64,000 nt of DNA. It comes from Peptoniphilus lacydonensis. Its GTDB lineage: Bacteria > Bacillota > Clostridia > Tissierellales > Peptoniphilaceae. Numbering within the stretch: position 1 is the first letter of the stretch; every line of letters starts with the position of its first letter. The stretch lies in contig NZ_FNWF01000003.1 in assembly GCF_900106515.1 (NCBI RefSeq), forward strand, positions 62,001 to 126,000, given 5' to 3'. This document shows positions 15,585 through 24,732 of this stretch, piece by piece. The position numbers and the translations under genes are program-made. The notes below the pieces were generated by a model. That model saw only the letters and a list, made by a program, of their open reading frames with translations. It was not told the origin of the DNA and did no database searches.

Positions 15585-16157
15585 TTACCTCCTTTGCCTT
15601 AGTAATTTTTCCATCATATCTTCTCCATAGTCTTCATAAACTTCCGTGCAGTTTTCTTTTACAATGTCATAAATCTCATACCATAAAAGATTTGCTGTCT
15701 TTTGAAATTGTGAAGACATCTGTACAAATGGAGATGCAATAACTCCTCCTGTAGTAGGATGCTTTCCTAATAGTCCAAATTGACTTATTGCCTCTTCACA
15801 TTGAATGTATCTTGCAAAAGCCTGAGAGTAGGATTCTAACAATCTTGGATTTACTAAGTTTTCACAGTTTCTCTGTTTTAACCAAGACCATGTCTCTTTA
15901 TATATTTCATCAGCACCAAGTGGTATTCCATTCTTTTGCTTTGCTGATAGATAGTCACTTGGTGTAGGCATATCGGTTCCATCAAGAACTGCTCCATCTG
16001 GTAAGTCAACTGCATCTATTTCTTCTGGAGTGAATGTTGGAATATCATTCATTAAAATTTCTACCTTTTTACCTTTTTCTATTTTTTCAACAGCAGGCTG
16101 TGGTTTGCCACCTGCTTTTACTCTTCTTCCACCTCTGTATGTTCCATCTTTAGCGAT
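15585..16157 (-). CDS. Phage terminase small subunit, P27 family (probable ATC start)
   Basis: A P27-family small terminase that recognises the packaging site. It has the typical basic N-terminus KDGTYRGGRRVKAGGKPQPA, a linker with DMPTPSDYLSAKQKNG, then the helical core ETWSWLKQRNCENLVNPRLL and QCEEAISQFGLLGKHPTTGG. The only ATG (16193) lacks a ribosome binding site and would place a perfect AGGAGGTGAT inside the coding region; 7 nt after that AGGAGG is ATC GCT AAA GAT, where relatives start (M)AKDG. I therefore favour a non-standard ATC start at 16157 (190 residues). The upstream neighbourhood has been replaced by the Abi insertion. Confidence 0.82.
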   Translation of the reverse strand: MAKDGTYRGGRRVKAGGKPQPAVEKIEKGKKVEILMNDIPTFTPEEIDAVDLPDGAVLDGTDMPTPSDYLSAKQKNGIPLGADEIYKETWSWLKQRNCENLVNPRLLESYSQAFARYIQCEEAISQFGLLGKHPTTGGVIASPFVQMSSQFQKTANLLWYEIYDIVKENCTEVYEDYGEDMMEKLLRQRR

Positions 16158-16201
16158 AGTATCACCTCCTAGTTGTTTTATTTCTTTTCTCATGTATGTT
16201 A

Positions 16202-16229
16202 TTGACTTTGACTAGTTCTATGTTATAAT
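16202..16229 (+). promoter_or_regulatory. Strong promoter of the Abi leader
   Basis: TTGACT (16202-16207), 16 bp, TATAAT (16224-16229) on the plus strand, opposite to the phage genes. Transcription would start near 16236, just before the hairpin leader. Confidence 0.8.
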
Positions 16230-16235
16230 TAATTT

Positions 16236-16300
16236 AACAGAACCTCTCCACGCTTAATGTAGATTTTCTACATGCGGACCACGGAGAGGGCTTTTTTTAT
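16236..16300 (+). ncRNA. Structured leader RNA / terminator hairpin before the Abi gene
   Basis: A compound hairpin: outer stem CCTCTCC (16243-16249) with GGAGAGG (16283-16289), middle CGC/GCG, and inner ATGTAG/CTACAT around an ATTTT loop. Seven T follow (16292-16298). With the promoter at 16202 it would yield a ~65-nt RNA ending at an intrinsic terminator 16 nt before the Abi start codon. AbiF-type Abi_2 genes are reported with an upstream ncRNA acting as antitoxin; whether this hairpin belongs to that RNA family needs a covariance search. Confidence 0.6.
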
Positions 16301-16316
16301 ATTGAGGAGAAATTAT

Positions 16317-17198
16317 ATGACATTAAAACCTGCTTTAAGCTACGAAGATCAAATTACCAAATTAAAAATTGACCATAACTTAAAAATCAAAGATGAAGTT
16401 TATGCAACAGAAATTTTGAAAAAAGTAAATTATTACAGACTTTCAGGTTATGGTATTGGTCTTAAAAAATATAATAATAAAGAGCATTATAAGGACCATA
16501 TTACTATCGAGCATCTCTTTAACCTTTATTGCTTTGATAGCCAATTTAAAAACAACCTCATTAGAACTATTGAGCAAATTGAAATAGAGCTTAGAACTCA
16601 AATTGCTTACCACCTAGCTATTACATACGGTTCCGATGTACTTATGCACGAAGATAATTTCATTCATAAAACGAATAAAAAAGGTCAAACCATATATTCC
16701 ATCATAAATGAGAATCTGAGCAACGAAATTGACAGGCAAAAGAATAAACCATTTGTTAAACACCACCTAAGAAAATATGATGGAAAGTTTCCAATCTGGG
16801 TGTCCGTTGAGCTCATGTCTTTTGGAAATTTATCTTCTTTGTTTAGTATTTTTAAAGATGAAGATCAAAAGGTAATTTCTAATTATTACAACACAGACCC
16901 TAAATATTTAAAAAATTGGATTCTATGTCTCGTTGAAGTAAGAAATATTTGTGCCCATTACACTCGACTTTATAATATGCCTTTAAAAGAAACTCCCCGT
17001 CTTTATTCTGAAAACGAACAATATAAAGGCAAACAAAATAAAATATTCCCCATTCTTTTAATCATAAAGAGAATTTTAAACTCAAACGACCAATGGGAAT
17101 CCCTTTTAAAAGATTTAGAAAATACCTTTAATAAATACCAAGGCTACTTCAACTATAAATTTATGGGTTTTCCTCCTAATTGGAAAGATATTCTTTAA
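16317..17198 (+). CDS. Abi_2 (AbiD/AbiF-like) abortive infection protein with HEPN motif
   Basis: A 293-residue Abi_2 family protein on the strand opposite to the prophage. Diagnostic stretches: KPALSYEDQITKLKIDHNLK, EILKKVNYYRLSGYGIGLKK, IEQIEIELRTQIAYHLA, and RNICAHYTRLYN, where R209 and H214 make the R-x4-H HEPN RNase motif. Such proteins stop phage growth by killing or arresting the infected cell through RNA cleavage. The start ATG 16317 follows GAGGAG. The gene sits between the cos-like region and the small terminase gene with its own promoter and leader, as an accessory defence cassette carried by the prophage. Confidence 0.85.
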   Translation: MTLKPALSYEDQITKLKIDHNLKIKDEVYATEILKKVNYYRLSGYGIGLKKYNNKEHYKDHITIEHLFNLYCFDSQFKNNLIRTIEQIEIELRTQIAYHLAITYGSDVLMHEDNFIHKTNKKGQTIYSIINENLSNEIDRQKNKPFVKHHLRKYDGKFPIWVSVELMSFGNLSSLFSIFKDEDQKVISNYYNTDPKYLKNWILCLVEVRNICAHYTRLYNMPLKETPRLYSENEQYKGKQNKIFPILLIIKRILNSNDQWESLLKDLENTFNKYQGYFNYKFMGFPPNWKDIL

Positions 17199-17294
17199 TA
17201 CCCCCTTTGAACCCGTTTTTTTGTGCGTGAGAGGGTGGCACCGTTGGTAGGGAAATCACTCGTAGAGATTAAGACTCCCCCTCCCCACGGAAAA
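17199..17294. other. cos-like region between HNH and small terminase modules
   Basis: A locally G/C-rich intergenic stretch in an AT-rich genome, with CCCCCTTTGAACCC at one end and GACTCCCCCTCCCCACGG at the other. In cos-type siphoviruses the cohesive-end site commonly lies between an HNH nuclease gene and the small terminase gene. Here the Abi gene separates it from the small terminase. Position and composition are the only evidence. Confidence 0.4.
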
Positions 17295-17651
17295 CTATCC
17301 TCCAAATCTATCTCCACTCTTTGCATGAATCTTTGAGTGACAAGATTTACAAAGACTCATAAGATTATCTTCGTCATTAGTTCCACCACGAGAAAGAGGA
17401 AGTATGTGATGTACTTCCTCTACCTTCGTCATTCTATTTTCTTTTAAACATATTTCACAAAGTGGATGCTCTACTACATATCTTTTTCTTATATGTCTCC
17501 ACGCTTTTCCATAACGCTTATGAGTGTTAGGATCTCGTTTATATTTTTCATAGTTCTTGTTGTATTCTTTCTCATGTTTCTTACAGAATCGTCCATCAAC
17601 TAATTCAGGACAACCTGGATGAGAACATGGTCTTTTAGGTTTTCTCGGCAC
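17295..17651 (-). CDS. Phage HNH endonuclease
   Basis: A 118-residue HNH nuclease with an N-terminal Cys/His zinc motif (CSHPGCPELVDGRFCKKH), a basic linker, and the HNH core VEEVHHILPLSRGGTNDEDN followed by LMSLCKSCHSKIHA (C-x2-C zinc). Such nucleases assist terminase cleavage at cos. The start is a GTG at 17651 after GGAGTGAT. Located next to the cos-like stretch. Confidence 0.92.
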   Translation of the reverse strand: MPRKPKRPCSHPGCPELVDGRFCKKHEKEYNKNYEKYKRDPNTHKRYGKAWRHIRKRYVVEHPLCEICLKENRMTKVEEVHHILPLSRGGTNDEDNLMSLCKSCHSKIHAKSGDRFGG

Positions 17652-17670
17652 TTTATCACTCCATAAAGAA

Positions 17671-17697
17671 AGCCTTGAAGATTAAATCTCCAAGGCT
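17671..17697 (-). terminator. Terminator hairpin after the MATE gene
   Basis: AGCCTTG-A-AGATT and AATCT-C-CAAGGCT form a long stem (one mismatch) between the MATE stop and the HNH start. On the minus strand it is followed by TTTCTTT, a modest T tract. It would isolate the MATE cassette from downstream phage genes. Confidence 0.6.
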
Positions 17698-17784
17698 CTT
17701 TTAATTATTCTTTTGCTATTATAATAATACTACAACTACTTACTCTCATTCTATCAACTTTGCTCTCATTTAAATTGATTAAAT

Positions 17785-19149
17785 TCAAATTTTAAAATTT
17801 TTACTGAAAATTATTTTTGATTCCAATTGCTTAGAAACGCTAAGAGCAAATGGAACCGTAATTATTGTTGTCAATGCATCCGATATTGCTTGAGCATATA
17901 TCACACCATCTAATCCAATCATTTTGGGTAATAGTAAAATAACTGGGATAAATACAATGCCTTGCCTTAGAGAATTTAAAAAAGCTCCAGCTAATGCTTT
18001 ACCTATTGCTAAATATAATGTTGCATAGGTAAATTGAAACCCAAATGTTATAAACATAATTACTGCTGCTCTTAAAGCTGGAATTGCTATCCTTATTACA
18101 TCCTTATCTTTCCCAAATATTGATAATATACTTGGTGCAAATAAATATATAATAGCTGTCCAAACTATACAAAATAGAGTCGTCCATTTTATGCTCGATT
18201 TTATAGCTTCTTGTACTCTTTCATAATCTTTAGCTCCGTAATTAAAACCTGCTATAGGTTGTAATCCTTTCATATATCCTGCTACTACATTTGTACCAAG
18301 AGTTACTATTCTAAGAACTATTCCCATTGCTGCTATTGCTTCCTCTCCATAAAAAGAAGCAGCATAAGATATTTTACTTATTGCTATGGTTTGCAAAATC
18401 TGAAGTATTAATAGAGATATTCCTATTTTTAGAATTTCTTTATAGATTGCAACTGTAGGTTTGAAGTTCTGTATTTTAATTTTAATTAAATTTTTATCTC
18501 CAATAAAGTAAATAAGATACATTAAGCTAGTTATAACTCTAGCTATTAGTGTTGCAATTGCAGCACCTTTCACTCCTAAATTTAATTTAAAGATGAATAT
18601 TGGATCTAAAATTATATTTGATATAGATCCTACAATCATTGCTTTCAAGGAGATTTTAGCTGCTCCTTGTGAAACTGCTAAATTTCCTAAAGTAACATTT
18701 ACCGCTCCTAAAACTCCACCTATTATAAACAGACTAGTATATGTTTTAGCAAGTTCCATAATAACTGGAGTCGCTCCCATAAACTTCATCACACTATCTA
18801 AAGAGTAAAATAACACAATTGCTAGTATTATCGCCATAATAGCGCTAGAAAATAAAGAAACTGTAGCTACAATATTTGCTTCTTTGTTATTTTTCGCTCC
18901 TAATAATCGTGAAATATAAGAGCCTGCTCCTGCTCCAAATGTTAATCCTATTCCTAAAAAGATAAGTTGAATTGGAAATGCAACTGAAACGGCAGCTACA
19001 GCTTCTTTCCCAAGTCCCGAAACAAAATAGGTATCTACAACATTGTATAACGCTGCTACCAATAAGCTAATAACCATAGGAATCCCAAGCTTAAAGAGTG
19101 CTTTATTAATATTTTCTTCTTTCAATATTTTTATTCTATTTTCATTCAT
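17785..19149 (-). CDS. MATE-family multidrug efflux pump (prophage cargo)
   Basis: A roughly 454-residue membrane protein with about 12 hydrophobic helices arranged as two repeats. Typical MATE sequences: LGIPMVISLLVAALYNVVDT near the N-terminus, FGAGAGSYISRLLGA, and in the second half GLQPIAGFNYGAKDYERV. It exports drugs or cations using Na+ or H+ gradients. The chosen start is ATG 19149, which has GGAG upstream; ATG 19164 is 5 codons earlier without a ribosome binding site. It is not a phage gene: it sits between the DUF1492 late regulator and the HNH gene, behind a leader-peptide attenuator (19201-19465), so expression is probably inducible. Confidence 0.88.
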   Translation of the reverse strand: MNENRIKILKEENINKALFKLGIPMVISLLVAALYNVVDTYFVSGLGKEAVAAVSVAFPIQLIFLGIGLTFGAGAGSYISRLLGAKNNKEANIVATVSLFSSAIMAIILAIVLFYSLDSVMKFMGATPVIMELAKTYTSLFIIGGVLGAVNVTLGNLAVSQGAAKISLKAMIVGSISNIILDPIFIFKLNLGVKGAAIATLIARVITSLMYLIYFIGDKNLIKIKIQNFKPTVAIYKEILKIGISLLILQILQTIAISKISYAASFYGEEAIAAMGIVLRIVTLGTNVVAGYMKGLQPIAGFNYGAKDYERVQEAIKSSIKWTTLFCIVWTAIIYLFAPSILSIFGKDKDVIRIAIPALRAAVIMFITFGFQFTYATLYLAIGKALAGAFLNSLRQGIVFIPVILLLPKMIGLDGVIYAQAISDALTTIITVPFALSVSKQLESKIIFSKNFKI

Positions 19150-19200
19150 TTTATTATTCTCCATTTCTCAATATATAACTTCCAATATTTATGCAAGAAA

Positions 19201-19285
19201 AAAAGGCATAAATACAATACAGCATCTGCCTTTTGCTTGAAAATATAACAAAAGGCTACAAACAAAACATTGCCAGTAGCCTTTT
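19201..19285 (-). promoter_or_regulatory. Transcription attenuator before the MATE gene
   Basis: On the minus strand two hairpins occur in series: AAAAGGCTAC/GTAGCCTTTT (arms 19285-19276 and 19259-19250), then AAAAGGCA/TGCCTTTT (19234-19227 and 19208-19201) followed by a T-rich run, which is an intrinsic terminator. The 3' arm of the first (GCCTTTTG, 19256-19249) is also perfectly complementary to the 5' arm of the second (CAAAAGGC, 19235-19228). The two folds exclude each other, which is the anti-terminator logic of attenuation. Confidence 0.75.
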
Positions 19286-19353
19286 ACATTTAGTTATATA
19301 TCGAGAAATGCACACCAAAACAAAGCCATATCAATGACTTGACTGTATATTTC

Positions 19354-19430
19354 CCGATGAAATCTTAAATGCAATCTATTTGCTATACTCTGTACAATGT
19401 TTCATCGGTTTTATTTGTACAGAGTATAGC
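19354..19430 (-). ncRNA. Long hairpin with loop-pairing segment inside the leader ORF
   Basis: GCTATACTCTGTACAA (19382-19397) and its exact complement (19415-19430) give a perfect 16-bp stem with a 17-nt loop. Nine loop bases (19400-19408, TTTCATCGG on plus) are perfectly complementary to 19354-19362 (CCGATGAAA). A pseudoknot or an alternative stem is therefore possible. The hairpin lies within the second half of the leader peptide codons, so a moving or stalled ribosome would open it. Confidence 0.7.
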
Positions 19431-19465
19431 TTGTTCTTAGGATGGTTTTTTAATAATGTTTTCAT
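19376..19465 (-). CDS. Leader peptide of the MATE attenuator
   Basis: A 29-codon frame starting at ATG 19465, preceded by AGAGG, and ending TAG at 19376. It encodes a basic peptide starting MKTLLKNHPK and ending MKHCTEYSK. The codons overlap both arms of the 16-bp hairpin. The layout (short translated leader, competing hairpins, terminator, resistance gene) is that of ribosome-mediated attenuators such as the one before tet(M) of Tn916. Ribosome pausing by an antibiotic would then relieve termination; the inducing drug is unknown. Confidence 0.65.
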   Translation of the reverse strand: MKTLLKNHPKNKLYSVQIKPMKHCTEYSK

Positions 19466-19494
19466 AGATATATCCTCTTTCTTCTATATTTTTC

Positions 19495-19500
19495 ATTATA
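19495..19500 (-). promoter_or_regulatory. -10 element of the MATE leader
   Basis: TATAAT on the minus strand (19500-19495), 30 nt before the leader peptide start. The -35 at 17-bp spacing is TGGAAA, a poor match, so the promoter assignment rests mainly on the -10 and its position. Confidence 0.45.
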
Positions 19501-19534
19501 GCATAGTCTGAACTATATTTCCATTTGTCCAACC

Positions 19535-19942
19535 CTAAACACTAATTACTATATTTTTTAAAGCCTTACTATGCAGCCTAAAAATATGCTGAATTGAGTA
19601 ATTCATCTCAACCGCTATTCTCTCCCAAGATTCAAAACAAAGATATCTTTTTTCTAAAACGACTTGAAGTTCTTTGTCTTCAATCTTTTTTATTGTTCTT
19701 ACGATTTCTTTCTTTAAATCCACCAACTTATCTATATCCCTATTGATTTCTTCTTGAAGATCTATAATCTTAACAATAGTATCTTCAAGTTTTGATGATC
19801 CTCTATTAGGACTCTTAGGCATATCTGATAAGGTCGATGTAGCTTTTGTTGCTAGAGCGTTGAGTGATTCAACTTGCTCCAGCTTGCTATTAATTCTCTT
19901 GTCTAAATAAAAAGCTTGTTTTAAATATTCTTTTGCGTTCAT
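19535..19942 (-). CDS. DUF1492 / ArpU-type phage late transcription regulator
   Basis: A 135-residue protein. The N-terminal two thirds are a long coiled coil with repeated EIN/KLVDLK heptads. The C-terminus is a sigma-70 region 4-like HTH: LEKRYLCFESWERIAVEMNY, SIQHIFRLHSKALKNI. DUF1492/ArpU/RinA-type proteins activate late genes of phages in Firmicutes. In gene order it stands between the replication genes and the packaging genes, where such a switch belongs. Confidence 0.85.
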   Translation of the reverse strand: MNAKEYLKQAFYLDKRINSKLEQVESLNALATKATSTLSDMPKSPNRGSSKLEDTIVKIIDLQEEINRDIDKLVDLKKEIVRTIKKIEDKELQVVLEKRYLCFESWERIAVEMNYSIQHIFRLHSKALKNIVISV

Positions 19943-20035
19943 TTCTTACCTCCATACGTTTTTGAGGTAAGTTATCCATATAACTTCTACTCTTGTATTA
20001 ATCTTAGCAAATTTTGATAGTGATATTCTATGACA

Positions 20036-21382
<1,347 letters not shown>

Positions 21383-21664
21383 TTAGTCACCTCCAATCCT
21401 CTTTATTATTTCATCAATGTTTTCTTTGGTATCAAGAACATAAACCTTAAAACCTAACTTTTTAAATTGTCTTATTCTTTTTTTCTGAATTGGTCTTGGT
21501 TCTCCTCCAGGTCTTTTTGTTTCCACAAATCCTATCTTTCCTTTAGGTAGAAGTATTATCCTATCTGGTATTCCCGTCATTGAAGGAGATGTAAACTTAA
21601 GACATAGACCCTTATTCTCTTTTACTCTTTTAACAAGGGCAGATTCAATCTCTTTCTCTCGCAA
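21383..21664 (-). CDS. VRR-NUC domain nuclease
   Basis: A 93-residue stand-alone VRR-NUC (PD-(D/E)XK) nuclease. It has an N-terminal helix with Glu (EIESALVKRVKENKGLCLKF), PSMTGIPDRIILLPKGKIGF with the catalytic Asp, VETKRPGG with Glu-x-Lys, and PIQKKRIRQFKKLGFKVYVL. It starts at a TTG (21664) after AAGGAG, overlapping the previous gene by 43 nt. It probably works with the SNF2 helicase in replication or recombination. Confidence 0.9.
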   Translation of the reverse strand: MREKEIESALVKRVKENKGLCLKFTSPSMTGIPDRIILLPKGKIGFVETKRPGGEPRPIQKKRIRQFKKLGFKVYVLDTKENIDEIIKRIGGD

Positions 21665-21879
21665 TTTTCATACTCCTTCCACGCTTCTTCAAAAGTCATC
21701 ATACAATCATAACAAGCACCCTGGCTTTCTAAATAATTTTTAATCAGTTTTTTCCAGCCCTTAAATTTCCCTGTTTTATTTTTAGGAAAGTCTCTATCTT
21801 CCTTCATATCTCTTGCTAAATCTCCTCTTGGAGACTTTTCATTTAAGTGATTTTTCATCATGTAGTTATAGAAATTCAT
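21622..21879 (-). CDS. YozE SAM-like domain protein
   Basis: An 85-residue protein matching the YozE/SAM-like fold: FYNYMMKNHLNEKSPRGDLA, RDMKEDRDFPKN, GWKKLIKNYLESQGACYDC and TFEEAWKEYEN. Family members are small helical proteins found in Bacillota and their phages; the function is not established. It is the first gene after the AT-rich gap at 21880-22142. Confidence 0.8.
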   Translation of the reverse strand: MNFYNYMMKNHLNEKSPRGDLARDMKEDRDFPKNKTGKFKGWKKLIKNYLESQGACYDCMMTFEEAWKEYENCERKRLNLPLLKE

Positions 21880-22142
21880 AAATCCTCCATTGTTTTAAGT
21901 GTTGTATAGTGTAGCTTTATATAAACCTTTTACACGAGAGAATAAAAATAATATATAAAAGAAAGTAGGCTATAACTATTCACACCATACAAAATGCGTA
22001 TATTAAACCATTTAAGTGTTAAGTCAAGTGTAAATAGTCATGTCTTTTTGTAGTTTAGTGTATACATTTTTCATTAATTAAGAAAAACTTTTTTCTCTAC
22101 AATCATCTTTATTTAGCCTATAAATGCTACACTAAGATGCAT
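21880..22142. other. AT-rich non-coding stretch with short repeats, possible replication origin
   Basis: No gene is seen. TAGTGTAGC at 21907-21915 and its complement GCTACACTA at 22126-22134 form a long-range inverted repeat. TAGTGTA recurs at 22056, and AAGTGT occurs at 21897, 22014 and 22026. The stretch lies directly downstream of the primase-helicase gene, where some phages keep their origin. Origin function is speculative. Confidence 0.3.
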
Positions 22143-24345
22143 TTATAAAAAGTCGTCTTCCGACCCCATTAAATCATTGATGGTTATACTGCCCCATTCA
22201 ATTCCCCTATTCGTCCTTTTCTTTTCATAACCTTCTGCTATAAGGGCTCGTGAAAAATCTCTATTGTTCCTAATGTATTCTCCATTTGAACCAGCCCACT
22301 CACGATAAACTTGATATAACCTTGCACTCATCTCTTTATAATTTGTTCCTTTTATGCATTTATCTGAAATAAAATGGTTTATCCAGTCATTTTCTTCTTT
22401 ATATGATCTTTTAGCATCATCTACTACATTACACTTTGGATATTTAAAGCCCGCATCTATATATTCTTTTGCTCCTTCAATCATCCACTGTAGAATTGCC
22501 CCCACCTGCATTTTCTAGAAGCTTATCTATATAGTCTGTCTTAGGATTTTTAATGGCGACAGAAAATGGAGCCACCACAATTCTTCTCCAGGTTCCTCGA
22601 TCATTAGAGCCCACCTTTGGTAGATGATTTGTATAAAGAATAGTAGAATGTGTTGGCGTAAATGAAAATGGCACATAGTATTTTCTTTCTGCTGAAATAT
22701 CATCAACACTTGCTATCTGCTTTAGCATAGAACTTGACAGTCTTTGACCCTCTTCTGTTTCAGAGGCTAGAATAAATCTCTTACCACATAACTCCGCAAG
22801 ATCAACCTTCACATTCTTTGCTCTCGTTGTTAAAGACTCAGCTGGGATTTTACCTGCATAGTCTCCAAGAACGTGAGCCTCTGAATTAAAAACTGTAGAT
22901 TTCCCATTTCCTCCATCTCCATAAGCTATAAGGAGTGCTTCTTCATAAACATGACCTATTAATGTCGACCCTGCATGGAACTTTAAGAAATTAATAAACT
23001 CATCATTTCCACCAGTTACATCCCTTAAAGTATCTATCCACATATCCATATTATCCTTACTTGGAGCTAGGGCAGTAATCTTCATGCAATAGTAAGACGG
23101 GTCATGCTCTTTTATTTCACTTGTTTTTAAATCAATAACTCCAACAGGTGTATTTAAAATAAAAGCATCTGCATCAAGTTTTTCATTTTTAACTTCTAAC
23201 AAAGACTTAGCTAGTTTTAATATTCCAGATACTTTTCCGTGGTCGTTCATCTTTTTAGCAAAATTGAGATAAGCTTTTGCAGTATTTACTTTTAACTTTG
23301 CTTGTACTTTTTCTTCCTTATTTCCCATCATTTCAGCATCTGCTAATTCTTGATAGGTCTCTTTAAATTCAATGCTTGCGTTTTCTAAAACTTTTTTGGC
23401 AGTCTCCATATAAAGACTCATTACTTTTAGTTCAGAATCTTCCCACTTCTTGCCCGTCCAATAAAGCCAGCCTTGAGATATCGTGTAGATAGCTTTATCT
23501 TTGTTGTGCTTAGTAAAGATTTCAGCCATTGCTATATCTGTAAGTTTCTCTGGCTTATATTCCTCATATCTTTCATTGTATTCTTCAGGTGATACATAAT
23601 CTTCACTCGCCGCCACCTTTTTATAGAACTTACAAGCTGACCTCCAGATTTGTTCTAACTCCTCATCTTCTAATGGTGGAGAACAAAGGCTGGCTTTTTT
23701 ATCGAATAATTCTCTTGCCTCATCTGTATTTCCATATCGAATTAAAACCCTACCAGCGAAATGATTCATAGTTGAGTTTCTAGAGCCTTGCTGAATCAAG
23801 TCTTGATAGTTATCAAAATCCTCAAAGTCATCTTTTAAAATATCAGTTATATATTTCCTTCCCCTAGCTATTTCAACAGCAGGATTCTTAACTCCAAAGA
23901 AAAACCTCGCTCCATCTAAGGCATTTCCATCAAAGAAAGTATAAGTTTCTGACAATATTTCTTTTAATTCTACATAGTCATCAAGATTTGTGATCTTAGG
24001 AATTGGAAAATATATGTGCATCCTTGGTCTTGCAGCTTTCCCATTTTTTTCTTTTCTATGGTTTCTGCTGTAAACTATGGCAAATTTAACTCCATCAAAT
24101 ATTCTCTTTAAATCATTAGCTGAAATCCAGTCATCTGGATTTTCTAAATGGTCGTTGTCTATATCCATAGGAACACATTCTGACTCTATAAAATTATCGT
24201 TGGACCTGTAGGAGTTTTTATACTTTGCCATTACATGGTCAAAACTTGCAGCTTTCTCAAATGACCTAACATCTACTGCATTAACCTCATTAGGATAAAC
24301 ACAGTTTGACTCCACTCCTATTAAATTTGAGGTGTATATTTTCAA
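22143..24345 (-). pseudogene. D5/P4-type primase-helicase, split by a +1 frameshift
   Basis: The first frame (24345-22477, TTG start after AGGAGG) encodes an N-terminal primase-polymerase region (CVPMDIDNDH, FAIVYSRNHR, HIYFP) and a superfamily 3 helicase with Walker A AYGDGGNGKSTVFN, FILASETEEGQ and PTHSTILYTNHLPKVGSNDR. It ends abnormally as NAGGGNSTVDD. The family's C-terminus continues in the next frame: AILQWMIEGAKEYIDAGFKY and onward to 22143. Removing one G from the run of five at 22499-22503 restores a continuous ~734-residue protein. Either the gene is truncated, the run is a sequencing error, or frame is changed on purpose. Without the C-terminal part, replication function would probably suffer. 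Confidence 0.85.
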
Positions 24346-24732
24346 TTAGGCTACCTCCTTTATATATCGAATCTTCATTTTTCTCTTCTCAGCAACTCTT
24401 ATTTCTTCAGCCATTCCAGGACTTATGTTGTCACCAAAGACCCAGACTTCTTCACATTTTCCTAAAAGGACATAATTAAAATGCATGGCAAGTTTTCTCT
24501 CACTTTCATCACTCATAAACTGAGGAAATAAAAGATGCGGTGCTATTGGTATATTTCCTCTATCCAAGGCATAGCGAGAATAAGTTCTTGCCTTGATTAC
24601 ATTATTTTCTACATCTCCAGAAAATGGACTGCAGATATATACCAAGGGATAGTATTTCTTCTCTGCATTTTTAATTGCTTGATAAGGAGTGGGGTCCTTG
24701 CACCCACTCCTGTTGTATAATTCTTTATTCAT
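24346..24732 (-). CDS. DUF7768/DUF4406-like protein, nucleoside deoxyribosyltransferase fold
   Basis: A 128-residue protein with PLVYICSPFSGDVENNVIKA, then YALDRGNIPIAPHLLFPQFM, then CEEVWVFGDNISPGMAEEIR and a C-terminal strand. This is the pattern of DUF4406/DUF7768 proteins, related to nucleoside 2-deoxyribosyltransferases. Phage members may act on nucleotides; no biochemical role can be assigned from sequence alone. Confidence 0.8.
   Translation of the reverse strand: MNKELYNRSGCKDPTPYQAIKNAEKKYYPLVYICSPFSGDVENNVIKARTYSRYALDRGNIPIAPHLLFPQFMSDESERKLAMHFNYVLLGKCEEVWVFGDNISPGMAEEIRVAEKRKMKIRYIKEVA

Noticed and set aside
19382-19430. The 16-bp inverted repeat as an insertion-sequence end pair or attachment site
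   Set aside because: It lies inside a translated leader with matching downstream attenuator parts, so a regulatory RNA role explains it better.
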